Below, in pieces: positions 31,673 to 40,709 of a stretch of 64,000 nucleotides of DNA. A program made the translations under genes and the position numbers. Numbering within the stretch: position 1 is the stretch's first letter; each line of letters begins with the position of its first letter. Below the pieces are notes generated by a model. The model searched no databases and was not told the DNA's origin. It worked only from the letters and a program-made list of their open reading frames with translations. This stretch comes from Acidimicrobiales bacterium (GTDB lineage Bacteria; Actinomycetota; Acidimicrobiia; Acidimicrobiales; JAVJTC01), in NCBI GenBank assembly GCA_040219085.1, contig JAVJTC010000002.1, positions 1-64,000 of the forward strand, read 5' to 3'.

Positions 31673-32931
31673 CGGCGGGCGGGCGTCCGCTCGCCGCCGT
31701 GGGTGATGCCGCGACACCGGATCCCGCGTCGATCCTGGTCTTCACGGGCAAGGGGGGTGTCGGCAAGACGACCGTCGCGGCCGCCACCGCGCTGCGGTGC
31801 GCCGCGGCCGGCGCCCGCACCCTCGTCCTGTCCGCCGACCCCGCCCATTCGCTCGGCGACGTCCTCGGTGAGCGGATCGACCCCGAGCCGACGGCGGTTG
31901 CACCGGATCTCTGGGCGCAGCAGCTCGATGCCCGGCGCCGGCTGGAGTCGTCGTGGGAGGTCGTACGCGCCTGGCTCGTGGAGATGTTCCGCTGGGCGGG
32001 TGCCTCGGGTCTCGAAGCCGAGGAACTCGCCGTGCTCCCCGGGCTCGACGAGGTGTTCGCGCTCACCGACATCCGTCGTCACGCCACCAGCGGGGACTTC
32101 GACGTGGTGGTCGTCGACTGCGGGCCCTCCGCGGAGACGGTCCGGCTGCTGTCGCTGCCCAACGTGTTGTCGTCCTACATGGAGCGCCTGTTCCCGGTCG
32201 GCCGGGCGGTCAACCGTGCGGTCGCCCCGGTGCTCGGTCGCCTGACCGACATGCCCGTCGCCGGTGAGGCCGTGCTCGACGGAGTGGCGGGCCTGCACCG
32301 GGATCTCGGCGCGGTCCACGCGCTACTGAGCGACCCGGACGTCACGAGGATCAGACTCGTCGTCAACGCCGAATCCGTTGTCATCGCCGAGTCCCGAAGG
32401 ACCCACACGTACCTCTCGTTGTTCGGCTACGCCCCGGACGCCGTGATCGTCAACCGTGTGCTGGACCGGGACCTCGATGTCGGTGGTCTCGACGAATGGC
32501 GTACGCGCCAACACGACGTCGTGGAGTCGCTCGGAGGCCTGTTCGGGCCGCTGCCGATCCTGCCGTGCGGGTTCGACCCGCGTGAGCTCGTCGGCACCGC
32601 CGTCGTCGGAGAACTGGGCGCCACCCTGTGGAGCGGGCACGACCCGCTCGACCGACTCAGCCACGCGGACTCCCTCGACGTGACTGTGCTCGGTGACCAC
32701 GCCCGACTGCGGATGACACTGCCGTTCGTCGAGCGCGGGGATCTCGCCGCCGCTCGCCGCGGCGACGATCTCGTCGTCTCGGTCGGTCCCCACCGACGTC
32801 ACCTCGCCCTTCCCGCATCGCTGGTCTCACGTGAGGTGACCGGAGCGAAGCTCGACGGAGCCGTCCTGACCGTCCGTTTCGGCGCTCCCGGGTCCCTCGC
32901 GGAATCGCCGACCGCGATGGCCGCACGGTGA
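31669..32931 (+). CDS. ArsA/GET3-family P-loop ATPase
   Basis: This 420-residue SIMIBI-class ATPase has the deviant Walker A VFTGKGGVGKTTVAAATALR (about 20-39), switch I LVLSADPAHSLGDVLGERI, and a switch II region VVVDCGPSAETVRLLSLPN. There is a helical subdomain in between (LDARRRLESSWEVVRAWLVE) and a C-terminal beta domain typical of actinobacterial and plant ArsA homologues. No arsenite-binding Cys triad is visible, so arsenic export is unlikely; membrane-protein or lipid handling is more probable. It matches the Rv2184c neighbourhood described for the preceding gene. It overlaps both neighbours by 4 bases. Confidence 0.92.
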   Translation: MTAGGRPLAAVGDAATPDPASILVFTGKGGVGKTTVAAATALRCAAAGARTLVLSADPAHSLGDVLGERIDPEPTAVAPDLWAQQLDARRRLESSWEVVRAWLVEMFRWAGASGLEAEELAVLPGLDEVFALTDIRRHATSGDFDVVVVDCGPSAETVRLLSLPNVLSSYMERLFPVGRAVNRAVAPVLGRLTDMPVAGEAVLDGVAGLHRDLGAVHALLSDPDVTRIRLVVNAESVVIAESRRTHTYLSLFGYAPDAVIVNRVLDRDLDVGGLDEWRTRQHDVVESLGGLFGPLPILPCGFDPRELVGTAVVGELGATLWSGHDPLDRLSHADSLDVTVLGDHARLRMTLPFVERGDLAAARRGDDLVVSVGPHRRHLALPASLVSREVTGAKLDGAVLTVRFGAPGSLAESPTAMAAR

Positions 32932-33188
32932 GCGGGGAGGACCCCCTGGGCGATGCCCTCGACGGCGTCGCCCACCTCCAGGCGGCGGGACTCGAACTGA
33001 TCGCGGCGGCCCGGTCGTTTCTCGACGCGGCGGAGGCGACGCTGGCCGATCCCGACCAGGCCCGGCGCGCCGCTGCGGCACTGGCCGCCGTGGTCGGGGC
33101 GTATCTCGAGGCGCAGGGGCGTCCCGGCCGTGGTTCACGCGACGACGGTGCCGCAGGCGGCGGTCTGCGCCGCGTCGACATCTCGTGA
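32928..33188 (+). CDS. Small Ala-rich hypothetical protein
   Basis: This 86-residue acidic, Ala-rich protein is predicted as two helices (DALDGVAHLQAAGLELIAAA and DQARRAAAALAAVVGAYLEA) and a disordered Gly/Arg tail. No motif is recognised. GTG 32928 overlaps the ATPase stop and its own stop overlaps the glucokinase GTG, so it is a genuine member of a tightly coupled operon. A similarly placed small gene exists between ArsA-type ATPase and glucokinase genes in other actinobacteria as far as I recall, suggesting a conserved accessory role. Confidence 0.7.
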   Translation: MSGEDPLGDALDGVAHLQAAGLELIAAARSFLDAAEATLADPDQARRAAAALAAVVGAYLEAQGRPGRGSRDDGAAGGGLRRVDIS

Positions 33189-34123
33189 GGGACGCGCCCG
33201 TCGTCGGTGTCGACATCGGAGGCACGTCGCTGCGCGCGGTCACGATCGGGGCGGGCGCGACGGTGGACCGCGAGCTGCGGATGGAACGTCCCGAACACGC
33301 CGATCGGATCGTCGAGGGCATCGTGAGACTCGCCACCGAACTGGTCCCCGGGGGGCCGGGTGCCGTCGGGGTGGGTTGTGCGGGTCTCGTGGATCGGCTC
33401 GGAGTCGTACGCACCTCGCCCAACATCGCGGCATTCGTCGAGTTCCCGCTACGAGAGCAACTCGGCGCCGCGCTCGGGGTCCCCGTCGTCGTCGACAACG
33501 ACGCCAATGCAGCCGCGTTCGCCGAGCTGACGTCGGGTGCAGCCGTCGGTGTGTCGACCGGCGTCTTCGTCGCGTTCGGCACCGGAATCGGCGCGGCGGT
33601 CATCCGCGACGGTGGACTCGCCCGGGGCGAGAACGGATTCGCCGGGGAGGTCGGGCACATGCGCATCGTCCCGGACGGCCCGGAGTGCGTGTGCGGCCGA
33701 CGGGGGTGCTGGGAACAGATGGCGTCGGGCACTGCGCTGGCGCGCATGGCCCGGAGCGCCGCCGCGACGGGAGATGCGGAAGCGATCCGTGTCGCTGCGG
33801 GCGAGGTGGACGCGATCCGCAGCGAACACGTGGCGGCGATGGCCCGCGACGGTGACCCCGTCGCGCTGTCGCTGCTGGACGAGGTCGCGCGATGGATCGG
33901 GGTCGGAGTGGAGGCGCTCGTCCTCACCCTGGACCCCGGGGTCGTGGTCATCGGCGGGGGACTGGTCGAGATCGGTCCGCCGTTCTTCGCTGCGGTCAGG
34001 CGCGAGATCGACGCGACGATGATCGAGCGGGACCACCGACCGGCGCCCGCGGTCGTCCCGGCCGCGTACGGCGACATCGCCGGTGCGCTCGGCGCCGCGA
34101 TGCTCGCGCGCAGCGTGATCTGA
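33185..34123 (+). CDS. glk: ROK-family glucokinase
   Basis: This 312-residue kinase phosphorylates glucose to glucose-6-phosphate. The ROK hallmarks are all present: VVGVDIGGTSLRAVTI (phosphate binding, 7-22), VVVDNDANAAAFAEL with the catalytic Asp, FVAFGTGIGAAVIRDG, GENGFAGEVGHMRIV, and the zinc-binding CVCGRRGCWEQMASG. The C-terminal VVVIGGGLVEIGPPFF is typical. No N-terminal DNA-binding domain exists, so it is an enzyme, not a ROK repressor. It ends the pimB'-SRPBCC-ArsA block; the same gene order near Streptomyces glkA comes to mind. Whether ATP or polyphosphate is preferred cannot be told from motifs I can see. Confidence 0.92.
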   Translation: MRDAPVVGVDIGGTSLRAVTIGAGATVDRELRMERPEHADRIVEGIVRLATELVPGGPGAVGVGCAGLVDRLGVVRTSPNIAAFVEFPLREQLGAALGVPVVVDNDANAAAFAELTSGAAVGVSTGVFVAFGTGIGAAVIRDGGLARGENGFAGEVGHMRIVPDGPECVCGRRGCWEQMASGTALARMARSAAATGDAEAIRVAAGEVDAIRSEHVAAMARDGDPVALSLLDEVARWIGVGVEALVLTLDPGVVVIGGGLVEIGPPFFAAVRREIDATMIERDHRPAPAVVPAAYGDIAGALGAAMLARSVI

Positions 34124-34165
34124 GCCCGACCTCCGGGGTGCCGCGACGCCGGGGGGAGGGGTCGG

Positions 34166-34171
34166 TACGGT
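34166..34171 (+). promoter_or_regulatory. -10 box (TACGGT), leaderless, for the aminotransferase
   Basis: TACGGT is 6 bases before the ATG at 34178. It makes the in-frame GTG at 34172 an unlikely start. Confidence 0.5.
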
Positions 34172-34177
34172 GTGAAC

Positions 34178-35362
34178 ATGGAGTTTCGCCGCATTACGAA
34201 CCTCCCGCCGTACGTCTTCACCATCATCGACTCGTTGAAGGTCGAAGGGCGACGGCAGGGAGACGACATCGTCGACCTCGGCTTCGGCAATCCGGACCTG
34301 CCTTCGCCGGAGATCGCCGTGGAGAAGCTGACCGAGGCCGCACACAATCCGCGCAATCACCGCTACTCGTCGAGCCGGGGCCTTCCCAAGCTGCGCGAGG
34401 CCATCGCCAACTTCTACCTGCACCGCTTCGGTGTCGATCTCGACCCCGAGACCGAGGTCATCAACACCATCGGCGCGAAGGAGGGCCTGTCGCATCTGAT
34501 GTGGGTTCTCGCCCAGCCCGGTGACGCCGTGCTCGTGCCGTCGCCGTCATATCCCATCCACCTCTACGCCCCCCTGTTCGCGGGCGCCGAGGTCCGTGAG
34601 ATCCCGCTTTCCACTGGTGCAGACATGTTCGGCACTCTCTGCGAGCGGTTCGAGTACTCGTGGCCGCGGCCGCGGGCGATCATCTTGTCGTTCCCGCACA
34701 ATCCGACCACTGCCTGTGTCGACCTGGACTTCATGAAGGGTGTGGTCGATTTCGCCCGCGAACGTGAAGTGATCATCGTGCACGACTTCGCGTACGCCGA
34801 CATCGGCTTCGACGGCTACCGCCCCCCGTCGATCCTGCAGGTCGAAGGGGCCAAGGACGTCGCCGTCGAGCTGTACTCGATGACCAAGTCGTTCTCGATG
34901 GCCGGGTGGCGCATGGCTTTCCTCGCCGGCAACCGGGAGGTCGTCCAGGCTCTGGCCAAGCTCAAGTCGTACCTCGACTACGGCATGTTCCAGCCCGTGC
35001 AGATAGCCGCGACCGTGACGCTCAACGAGGCACCGGACCACCCCAAGCTCGTCAACGAGATCTACCAGGGACGCCGCGACGCGCTGTGCGAGGGCCTGTC
35101 CCGCATCGGGTGGGAGATCGAGAAGCCCAAGGGGACGATGTTCGTCTGGGCTCCGATACCCGAGCCCTACCGGGACATGGGATCCGTCGAGTTCGCGTCC
35201 TACCTCGTTCGTGAGGCGAAGGTCGCGGTCTCGCCCGGGGTCGGCTTCGGGCCCGGTGGCGAGGGCCACGTGCGGTTCGCTCTCATCGAGAACGAGCACC
35301 GGATCAAACAGGGCGTTCGGAACCTGCGGCGCACCCTCGAGAAGCTCGACGGCACGGACTGA
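34178..35362 (+). CDS. Class I/II PLP aminotransferase, AlaC-like
   Basis: This 394-residue fold-type I aminotransferase begins [20 protein letters not shown], closely resembling the N-terminus of Escherichia coli AlaC (YfdZ). [40 protein letters not shown] and the PLP-lysine motif [20 protein letters not shown] are present, and a C-terminal Arg of [16 protein letters not shown] binds the substrate carboxylate. It probably interconverts alanine and pyruvate with glutamate/2-oxoglutarate, though related LL-diaminopimelate or methionine aminotransferase activity is possible. It stands alone, convergent with glpK. Confidence 0.9.
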   Translation: MEFRRITNLPPYVFTIIDSLKVEGRRQGDDIVDLGFGNPDLPSPEIAVEKLTEAAHNPRNHRYSSSRGLPKLREAIANFYLHRFGVDLDPETEVINTIGAKEGLSHLMWVLAQPGDAVLVPSPSYPIHLYAPLFAGAEVREIPLSTGADMFGTLCERFEYSWPRPRAIILSFPHNPTTACVDLDFMKGVVDFAREREVIIVHDFAYADIGFDGYRPPSILQVEGAKDVAVELYSMTKSFSMAGWRMAFLAGNREVVQALAKLKSYLDYGMFQPVQIAATVTLNEAPDHPKLVNEIYQGRRDALCEGLSRIGWEIEKPKGTMFVWAPIPEPYRDMGSVEFASYLVREAKVAVSPGVGFGPGGEGHVRFALIENEHRIKQGVRNLRRTLEKLDGTD

Positions 35363-35389
35363 TCCGACCCGGTCGACTGGTCGGCCAAC

Positions 35390-36856
35390 TCAGTCGACGG
35401 CCCAGTCGCGTGACCTGCTGACGGCCTCGCGCCACCGGTCGTGGCGTTCGTCCACCCCGGTTCGGTCCTGCGCCGGGGATACGGACACGTCGAGCGCCCA
35501 GCGCGAGCGGACGTCGTCGGGTGAATCCCAGACCCCGGCGGCCAGCCCGGCCAGGTAGGCGGCGCCGAGCGCGGTGGTCTCGGCGGTCTTCGGCCGCTCG
35601 ACGGTCACCCCGAGCTGGTCCGCCTGCAGTTGCAGGAGAAGGCCCATCGCGGACGCTCCGCCGTCGACGCGCAAGGCCGTGACGTCGTGGCCCGATGCCG
35701 TCGTCATGGCGTCCACGACGTCACGTGTCTGATGCACCATCGATTCCACGACGGCGCGTGCCAGTTCCGCGCGGCCGGTCCCGCGGGTGATGCCGACGAT
35801 CGTGCCGCGTGCGCGGGGGTCCCACCAGGGACTGCCGAGGCCGGTGAAGGCGGGTACGAACATCACGCCGCCGGTGTCGTCGCACGACAGGGCGAGGGCC
35901 TCGAGCTCGGACGCGGCCCCGATGATGCCGAGGCCGTCCCTGAGCCACTGCACCGCGGCACCCGTGACGAAGATGGCGCCCTCGAGCGCGTAGGTGAGGG
36001 TTCCGTCGAGGTCCCACGCGACCGTGGTCAACAGGCCGTCCACCGGCTCGGGACAGGTCGACCCGACGTTCATCAGCACGAACGACCCCGTCCCGTAGGT
36101 GTTCTTCGCCTCACCCGGCTCGAAACAGACCTGACCGAACAGCGCCGCCTGCTGGTCTCCGGCGATCCCCGCGACGGGAACGCCGTCGGCGACGCCTGCG
36201 ACGTCGCGGGTGTGACCGAACACCCCCGAGGACGGTCGCACCTCGGCCAGCATCGCCTCGTTCACGCCGAACAGGTCGCACAGCTGTGGCGACCACCGGC
36301 CCGCGCGGATGTCGAACAGCATGGTCCGCGATGCATTGGAGGGTTCGGTGACGAACTCGCCGGTGAGCTTCCAGGTGAGCCAGGAGTCCACGGTGCCGAG
36401 CGCGAGGGAGGCGTCGGGGACGACTCCGCCGGGACCGAGGAGCCACTCGTACTTGGTGGCCGAGAAATACGGATCGGTGACGAGGCCCGTGGTCGAACGG
36501 ATCAGATCGACGTGTCCGGCCTCGGAGAGTTCGTCGCAGCGCCGGGTGGTGCGGCGGTCCTGCCACACGATGGCGCGGTGCAGCGGTCGGCCGGTGGAGC
36601 GGTCCCAGGCGACGACGGTCTCGCGCTGGTTCGTGATGCCGATGGCGGCGACCGGACCGTCACAGCGGCCGATGACCTCGGCGAGGGTTGCGACCGCGGT
36701 GGTCCAGATCTCGTCGGCGTCGTGTTCGACCCAGCCCGGACGTGGGAAGTGCTGGGTGAACTCGCGGTACGCGGAGTCCACGAGTTGGCCGTCCTCGTCG
36801 AACGCGATGGTGCGGATCCCGGTGGTTCCGGCGTCGATGGCGATCACGATTGCCAT
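35390..36856 (-). CDS. glpK: Glycerol kinase
   Basis: This 488-residue FGGY kinase converts glycerol to sn-glycerol-3-phosphate. The order of motifs is canonical: IAIDAGTTGIRTIAFDEDG (phosphate 1), GITNQRETVVAWDRSTGRP (glycerol contact), AIVWQDRRT, SATKYEWLL, GTVDSWLTWKLTGE, AGIAGDQQAALFGQ, NTYGTGSFVLMNVG (phosphate 2), FVPAFTGLGSPWWDPRARG (FGGY signature region) and LRVDGGASAMGLLLQLQADQ (adenosine). It is closer to classical GlpK than the paralogue at 16308, which lies beside glpD. Start ATG 36856 follows a TAGGGT box by 6 bases. Divergent pfkA is 93 bases away. Confidence 0.95.
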   Translation of the reverse strand: MAIVIAIDAGTTGIRTIAFDEDGQLVDSAYREFTQHFPRPGWVEHDADEIWTTAVATLAEVIGRCDGPVAAIGITNQRETVVAWDRSTGRPLHRAIVWQDRRTTRRCDELSEAGHVDLIRSTTGLVTDPYFSATKYEWLLGPGGVVPDASLALGTVDSWLTWKLTGEFVTEPSNASRTMLFDIRAGRWSPQLCDLFGVNEAMLAEVRPSSGVFGHTRDVAGVADGVPVAGIAGDQQAALFGQVCFEPGEAKNTYGTGSFVLMNVGSTCPEPVDGLLTTVAWDLDGTLTYALEGAIFVTGAAVQWLRDGLGIIGAASELEALALSCDDTGGVMFVPAFTGLGSPWWDPRARGTIVGITRGTGRAELARAVVESMVHQTRDVVDAMTTASGHDVTALRVDGGASAMGLLLQLQADQLGVTVERPKTAETTALGAAYLAGLAAGVWDSPDDVRSRWALDVSVSPAQDRTGVDERHDRWREAVSRSRDWAVD

Positions 36857-36862
36857 GTTCCG

Positions 36863-36868
36863 ACCCTA
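36863..36868 (-). promoter_or_regulatory. -10 box (TAGGGT), leaderless, for glpK
   Basis: TAGGGT on the minus strand lies 6 bases before the glpK ATG, and no Shine-Dalgarno sequence is present. Confidence 0.55.
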
Positions 36869-36949
36869 ATGCGACGACCCGGTGGAGTCCGGCGTGGGAC
36901 CTGCAAGACTGGCCGCGATCCTCGCGACCCCCACCCGACGGAGGAGAAG

Positions 36950-37978
36950 ATGAGAGTCGGCGTCCTGACCGGCGGCGGTGACTGCCCGGGCCTGAACGCG
37001 GTCATCCGCGCCGTGGTCCGTAAAGCGGAACGTCACTACGGCGACGAGGTACTCGGGTTCCGGGACGGCTGGCGGGGTGTCCTCGACGACGACTTCGAAG
37101 AGCTCTCGGTGAGTCGGATGCGTGGGACGTTGCCGCGCGGTGGCACCGTGCTGGGCACCTCGAGGGTCCACCCGTGGATGTTCGAGGACGGCCCTGAACG
37201 CGTCAGGACGGTGATGTCGGGCCGCGAGGTCGACGCACTGATCGTCATCGGTGGCGAGGGCACGCTGTCGTGCGCCAACAGCATCCAGAACGAGGGCATC
37301 GCGAACGTGGTGGGGGTCCCCAAGACCATCGACAACGACATCGGTGGCACGGAGATGACCTTCGGTTTCGAGACCGCGGTTCAGATCGCCACCGATGCCA
37401 TCGACCGCCTGCACACGACCGCCGAGTCCCACGACCGCGTGATGGTGGTCGAGGTCATGGGCCGCCACGTCGGGCACATCGCCACCTGGGCGGGGATCGC
37501 GGGTGGAGCCACCGTGACCCTGGTGCCCGAGGAGCCCTTCGACATCGAAGAGGTCGCCGAGCGACTCCGGCGTCGCCACGAGCGGCGGTTCGCATCGGTG
37601 ATCGTCGTCGCCGAGGGCGCGCGCCCCATCGAGGGGACGATGGACGTCCCGGATCCCGAACACGACGAGTACGGCCACATCCGCCTCGGTGGCGTCGGTT
37701 CGCTCGTCGCCGACGAGATCGAGCGTCGTACCGGCTTCGAGACACGCGTGACGGTCCTCGGTCACGTCCAGAGGGGCGGTACGCCGTCGGCCTACGACCG
37801 GGTCCTGTGTTCGTGGTTCGGAATCGAGGCGATCGACGCGGTGCACGCTGGAGACTTCGGCTCGATGGTCGCGCTACGCAGCGGGAAGGTCGTGCGGATT
37901 CCGCTCGCCGAGGCCGTCGCCCACCTCAAGACTGTCGACCCCGACCTCTGGCGGTGTGCTCAGGCCTTCTTCGCGTGA
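36950..37978 (+). CDS. pfkA: 6-phosphofructokinase, ATP type
   Basis: This 342-residue enzyme phosphorylates fructose-6-phosphate in glycolysis. VGVLTGGGDCPGLNAVIRAVV is the N-terminal phosphate loop, IVIGGEGTLSCAN holds the discriminating Gly (Asp in pyrophosphate-dependent enzymes), and VPKTIDNDIGGTEMTFGFETA is the catalytic TIDND. VMGRHVGHIATWAGIAGGA and VLGHVQRGGTPSAYDR complete the substrate site. Gly in GGEGT combined with Lys in PKTIDND is the pattern of actinobacterial ATP-dependent, group III-like enzymes, so ATP use is predicted. ATG 36950 is preceded by GGAGGAGA. The gene ends 3 bases before the convergent GerMN lipoprotein gene. Confidence 0.94.
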   Translation: MRVGVLTGGGDCPGLNAVIRAVVRKAERHYGDEVLGFRDGWRGVLDDDFEELSVSRMRGTLPRGGTVLGTSRVHPWMFEDGPERVRTVMSGREVDALIVIGGEGTLSCANSIQNEGIANVVGVPKTIDNDIGGTEMTFGFETAVQIATDAIDRLHTTAESHDRVMVVEVMGRHVGHIATWAGIAGGATVTLVPEEPFDIEEVAERLRRRHERRFASVIVVAEGARPIEGTMDVPDPEHDEYGHIRLGGVGSLVADEIERRTGFETRVTVLGHVQRGGTPSAYDRVLCSWFGIEAIDAVHAGDFGSMVALRSGKVVRIPLAEAVAHLKTVDPDLWRCAQAFFA

Positions 37979-37981
37979 GCC

Positions 37982-38578
37982 TCAGCCTGTCGGCTCGAGG
38001 GAGCGGTAGTCGTCACGGTCGACCGGTGTCGCGCCGTCGGCCTCGCCATCGTCGGTGGGGAGAGGGCGGGGGTTTCCGCCGATCTGGATGAGGACGTCGT
38101 CCACCCCCGCCAGGGCGGTCGCACTGAAGACGATCTGGGCGATCGCCTGACGTTGGGTCTGGCCCTCGAGTACCTCGATCGTCTCCGAGCCGAGGTCGAT
38201 CACGAGCGTGCGCCCGGCGAGGTCCACGCTGCGCAGCTCCCACCCCGACGACAGTTGTGTCGTGAGGCCGCCGGCGCGTTCCTCCTCGCTCGGACCGACG
38301 AGGAGCTGTTCGAGGACGGCGGCGGCCTCGACGGGCCGGATGACCTCACGTGGGACGGCCGCGAGGCGGTCGTCGTCGAGGAGGAACATCTCGATGACGG
38401 ACGTCGCGACATCGGCCGTCGTCGACGTGGTCGTGGGTGGGTCGGTGATCTCGGCCGGCAGAGCCGACTCCATGATGGTGCGCGGTGCGCCGTCGTCGGG
38501 CACACCACAGCCCCACACGGCCAGGCCGCAGGCGAGACAGACGCCCATCGCGGCGAGTCGTCGCGGTGCGCGGATCAT
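37982..38578 (-). CDS. GerMN-domain lipoprotein (LpqB-like partner of MtrAB)
   Basis: This 198-residue secreted lipoprotein has signal peptide MGVCLACGLAVWGCG with lipobox Cys24. A Thr/Pro linker follows (TDPPTTTSTTADVATS) and then a GerMN domain: AAAVLEQLLVGPSEEERAGGLTTQ, LVIDLGSETIEVLEGQTQRQ, AIAQIVFSATALAGVDDVLI. GerMN domains occur in spore-germination proteins and in mycobacterial LpqB, the third gene of mtrA-mtrB-lpqB. It overlaps the kinase gene by 4 bases, so it likely modulates that kinase at the outer face of the membrane. It lacks the large LpqB C-terminal beta-propeller, so it is a short variant. Confidence 0.88.
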   Translation of the reverse strand: MIRAPRRLAAMGVCLACGLAVWGCGVPDDGAPRTIMESALPAEITDPPTTTSTTADVATSVIEMFLLDDDRLAAVPREVIRPVEAAAVLEQLLVGPSEEERAGGLTTQLSSGWELRSVDLAGRTLVIDLGSETIEVLEGQTQRQAIAQIVFSATALAGVDDVLIQIGGNPRPLPTDDGEADGATPVDRDDYRSLEPTG

Positions 38579-39990
38579 TCCGACCCGCCGTGTATCGGGA
38601 GTTCGACGACGAAGCGTGCGCCCGGTAGGCCGTCGACGCGGTCATCCACCCGGACGGTTCCGCCGTGGAGTCGGACGTGCTCGGCCACGAGTGCGAGACC
38701 CAGGCCCGAGCCCGTTCCCATGCCGCGTCTGCCCCCCTCACGGCCGCGCGAGAACCGGTCGAAGATGATCTCGCGCTCCTCAGCCGGGACACCCGGGCCC
38801 TCATCGGTGACGGCGATGGTGGCAGACGGCCCGTTCCGGGAGATGTGTACGGCGGTGGCCCCGCCCCCGTACTTGTCGGCGTTGTCGAGGAGGTTCGTCA
38901 TCACCTGCGCCAGACGGCGCTTCTCGCCCAGTACGACGAGATTCTCGGCGCCGACCGAGGTCATGACGCCCACGTCGTGGTGTCCCGAGGCGTCGACTGC
39001 GAACCGTACGACCTCGTCGAGTTGGAGCGGCTCTGCGTGCAGGCGCGCCGTGCCCACGTCGTAGCGCGAGATCTCGAGGAGGTCTTCCACGAGCTGGGAG
39101 AACCGGGTGATGTCCGAGGACAGCAGATCGAGCGCGGTGCGGGAGCGTTCGGGCATCTCGTCGCGGCGGCTCTGGAGGATCTCCACCGAGGCGGTGAGTG
39201 TCATGAGCGGCGAACGCAGCTCGTGGCTGACCTCCGACGCGAAACGGGCGTCGCGTTCGATCCGGTTCTCGAGCGCCTCGGCCATGTGGTTGAAGGACGC
39301 TGACAGCCGCTCGAGGTCGATGTCGTCCTCGGCGCTGAGCCGTGTGCTGAGGTCGCCTGCGGCGATCGACTCTGCAGCCTCGGAGATGTCGGAGAGGGGC
39401 AGCAGCGCCCGGCGACCGGACCATGTCCCGAGGGCGAATCCGGCGAGCGTCGTGACGGCTGCGCCGGCCAGCAGGGCGAGCAGCATCGAGTCGAGCGTCT
39501 CTTCGATGTCGTCGAGCGGGACGGCCTCGAAGTAGTCCGCGTCGAGATTCGGGTCTGGCAGCGGGACCCCGATGACGAGGAAGGGGGCCTCGCGCTGGCG
39601 GTAACGCATCTGGGCTGGAGTGGACTGGTCGACCACGAGCGTGAGCAGTTGGGGGTCGATCTCGGCCTGGGTGAACTCGACGGGGTTGGCGGGGATCCAC
39701 TGGTCGGAGATCCGCAGGACGGGCAGCGAGCCGCCCGCGGTGTTGAGGCTCTCGACGAGGGCCCGGGCGGTCTCGAGTGGTGTGTCGCCCCGCAGCTGCG
39801 CGTTGACCCTCACCGCGTTGTTACCCACCCGTACGAGGGCCGTCTCCTCGCGTCGGCTGACGAGGTTGTCGCGCGTCAGCGAGTAGGTGAGCACCGACAA
39901 GATGATCGACAGGAGAAGTGCGCCGAGGCCGAAGGCCAGGGTGATCCGCCGGCGGAGGCCGAAGCGCCACGTCGGCGTCGAGTCGGCCAA
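38575..39990 (-). CDS. mtrB: MtrB-like sensor histidine kinase
   Basis: This 471-residue sensor kinase has transmembrane helix 1 LRRRITLAFGLGALLLSIIL (about 12-31), an extracytoplasmic domain of about 130 residues, and helix 2 SMLLALLAGAAVTTLAGFAL (about 168-187). HAMP is at about 190-245, and phospho-acceptor His256 is in SEVSHELRSPLMTLTASVE. The ATPase has N-box NLLDNADKYGGG, G1 VTDEGPGVP and G2 GMGTGSGLGLALVAEHV. Its extracellular domain and placement between an MtrA-type regulator and a GerMN lipoprotein match MtrB, which coordinates cell division and wall hydrolases in actinobacteria. It starts 1 base after the regulator stop. Confidence 0.9.
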   Translation of the reverse strand: MADSTPTWRFGLRRRITLAFGLGALLLSIILSVLTYSLTRDNLVSRREETALVRVGNNAVRVNAQLRGDTPLETARALVESLNTAGGSLPVLRISDQWIPANPVEFTQAEIDPQLLTLVVDQSTPAQMRYRQREAPFLVIGVPLPDPNLDADYFEAVPLDDIEETLDSMLLALLAGAAVTTLAGFALGTWSGRRALLPLSDISEAAESIAAGDLSTRLSAEDDIDLERLSASFNHMAEALENRIERDARFASEVSHELRSPLMTLTASVEILQSRRDEMPERSRTALDLLSSDITRFSQLVEDLLEISRYDVGTARLHAEPLQLDEVVRFAVDASGHHDVGVMTSVGAENLVVLGEKRRLAQVMTNLLDNADKYGGGATAVHISRNGPSATIAVTDEGPGVPAEEREIIFDRFSRGREGGRRGMGTGSGLGLALVAEHVRLHGGTVRVDDRVDGLPGARFVVELPIHGGSE

Positions 39991-39991
39991 T

Positions 39992-40672
39992 TCAGCCCTG
40001 GAGCTTGTAGCCGAGCCCGCGGACGGTGACCACGTGGTCGGGGTTCGCCGGGTCCCCCTCGATCTTCATCCGCAGCCGGCGGATGTGCACGTCGACGAGG
40101 CGACCGTCGCCGAAGTAGCCGTAGCCCCAGACCCGTTCGAGCAGTACCTCGCGGCTGAAGACGCGGCCTGGGCTGGAAGCGAGTTCGACGAGGAGACGGA
40201 ACTCGGTCTTGGTGAGATGGACCTCTTCATCGTCGACGGCCACGCGGCCCTCGTCGGGGCTGATCTCGAGGTTCCCGAACCGCATCTGGGTCAGCTCGGG
40301 ATCCGTCGGACGGGCCCGCCGGAGCAGGGCACGGATCCGCGCGGAGAGTTCTTTGGGAGCGAAAGGCTTGGTGAGGTAGTCGTCGGCACCCGCTTCCAGG
40401 CCCGCCACGACGTCATGGGTGTCGGCACGGGCGGTGACCATGACGATGGGGACGTCGCTGACGCGCCGCAGCGACCGGCAGACCTCGAAGCCGTCGATGC
40501 CGGGGAGCATGATGTCGATGAGTACGACGTCGGCGGGGTCCTTCTTGAACGAGGCGAGAGCGTCCTCGCCGGACTCGGCCTCTGCGACCTCCCAGCCCTC
40601 GTCCTCGAGGGCCAGGGCGACGACGGTGCGGATGCGTTCGTCGTCTTCGACTGTCAGGATGCGGGTTCCCAC
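39992..40672 (-). CDS. mtrA: MtrA-like OmpR-family response regulator
   Basis: This 226-residue regulator has a receiver domain (5-117) with acidic pocket VEDDE, phospho-acceptor Asp53 (VLIDIMLPG), Thr/Ser switch VTARAD and Lys in LTKPFAPKELS. The winged-helix effector (about 130-225) contains LTKTEFRLLVELASSPGRVF, REVLLERVWGYGYFGDGRLV and DVHIRRLRMKIEGDP. It resembles MtrA. GTG 40672 is preferred because GGAGA lies 8 bases upstream; an in-frame ATG at 40723 overlaps the preceding kinase and lacks a Shine-Dalgarno. It follows an MprB-like kinase in the same operon, so two systems are co-transcribed. Confidence 0.88.
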   Translation of the reverse strand: MGTRILTVEDDERIRTVVALALEDEGWEVAEAESGEDALASFKKDPADVVLIDIMLPGIDGFEVCRSLRRVSDVPIVMVTARADTHDVVAGLEAGADDYLTKPFAPKELSARIRALLRRARPTDPELTQMRFGNLEISPDEGRVAVDDEEVHLTKTEFRLLVELASSPGRVFSREVLLERVWGYGYFGDGRLVDVHIRRLRMKIEGDPANPDHVVTVRGLGYKLQG

Positions 40673-40709
40673 TCGGGCGTTCTCCGGCGATCTGGTCGGG
40701 GATCGCTGA

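Noticed and set aside
35630-36949. Upstream extension of the pfkA frame
   Set aside because: It is antisense to glpK. The phosphofructokinase fold starts at ATG 36950 directly after a GGAGGAGA Shine-Dalgarno.
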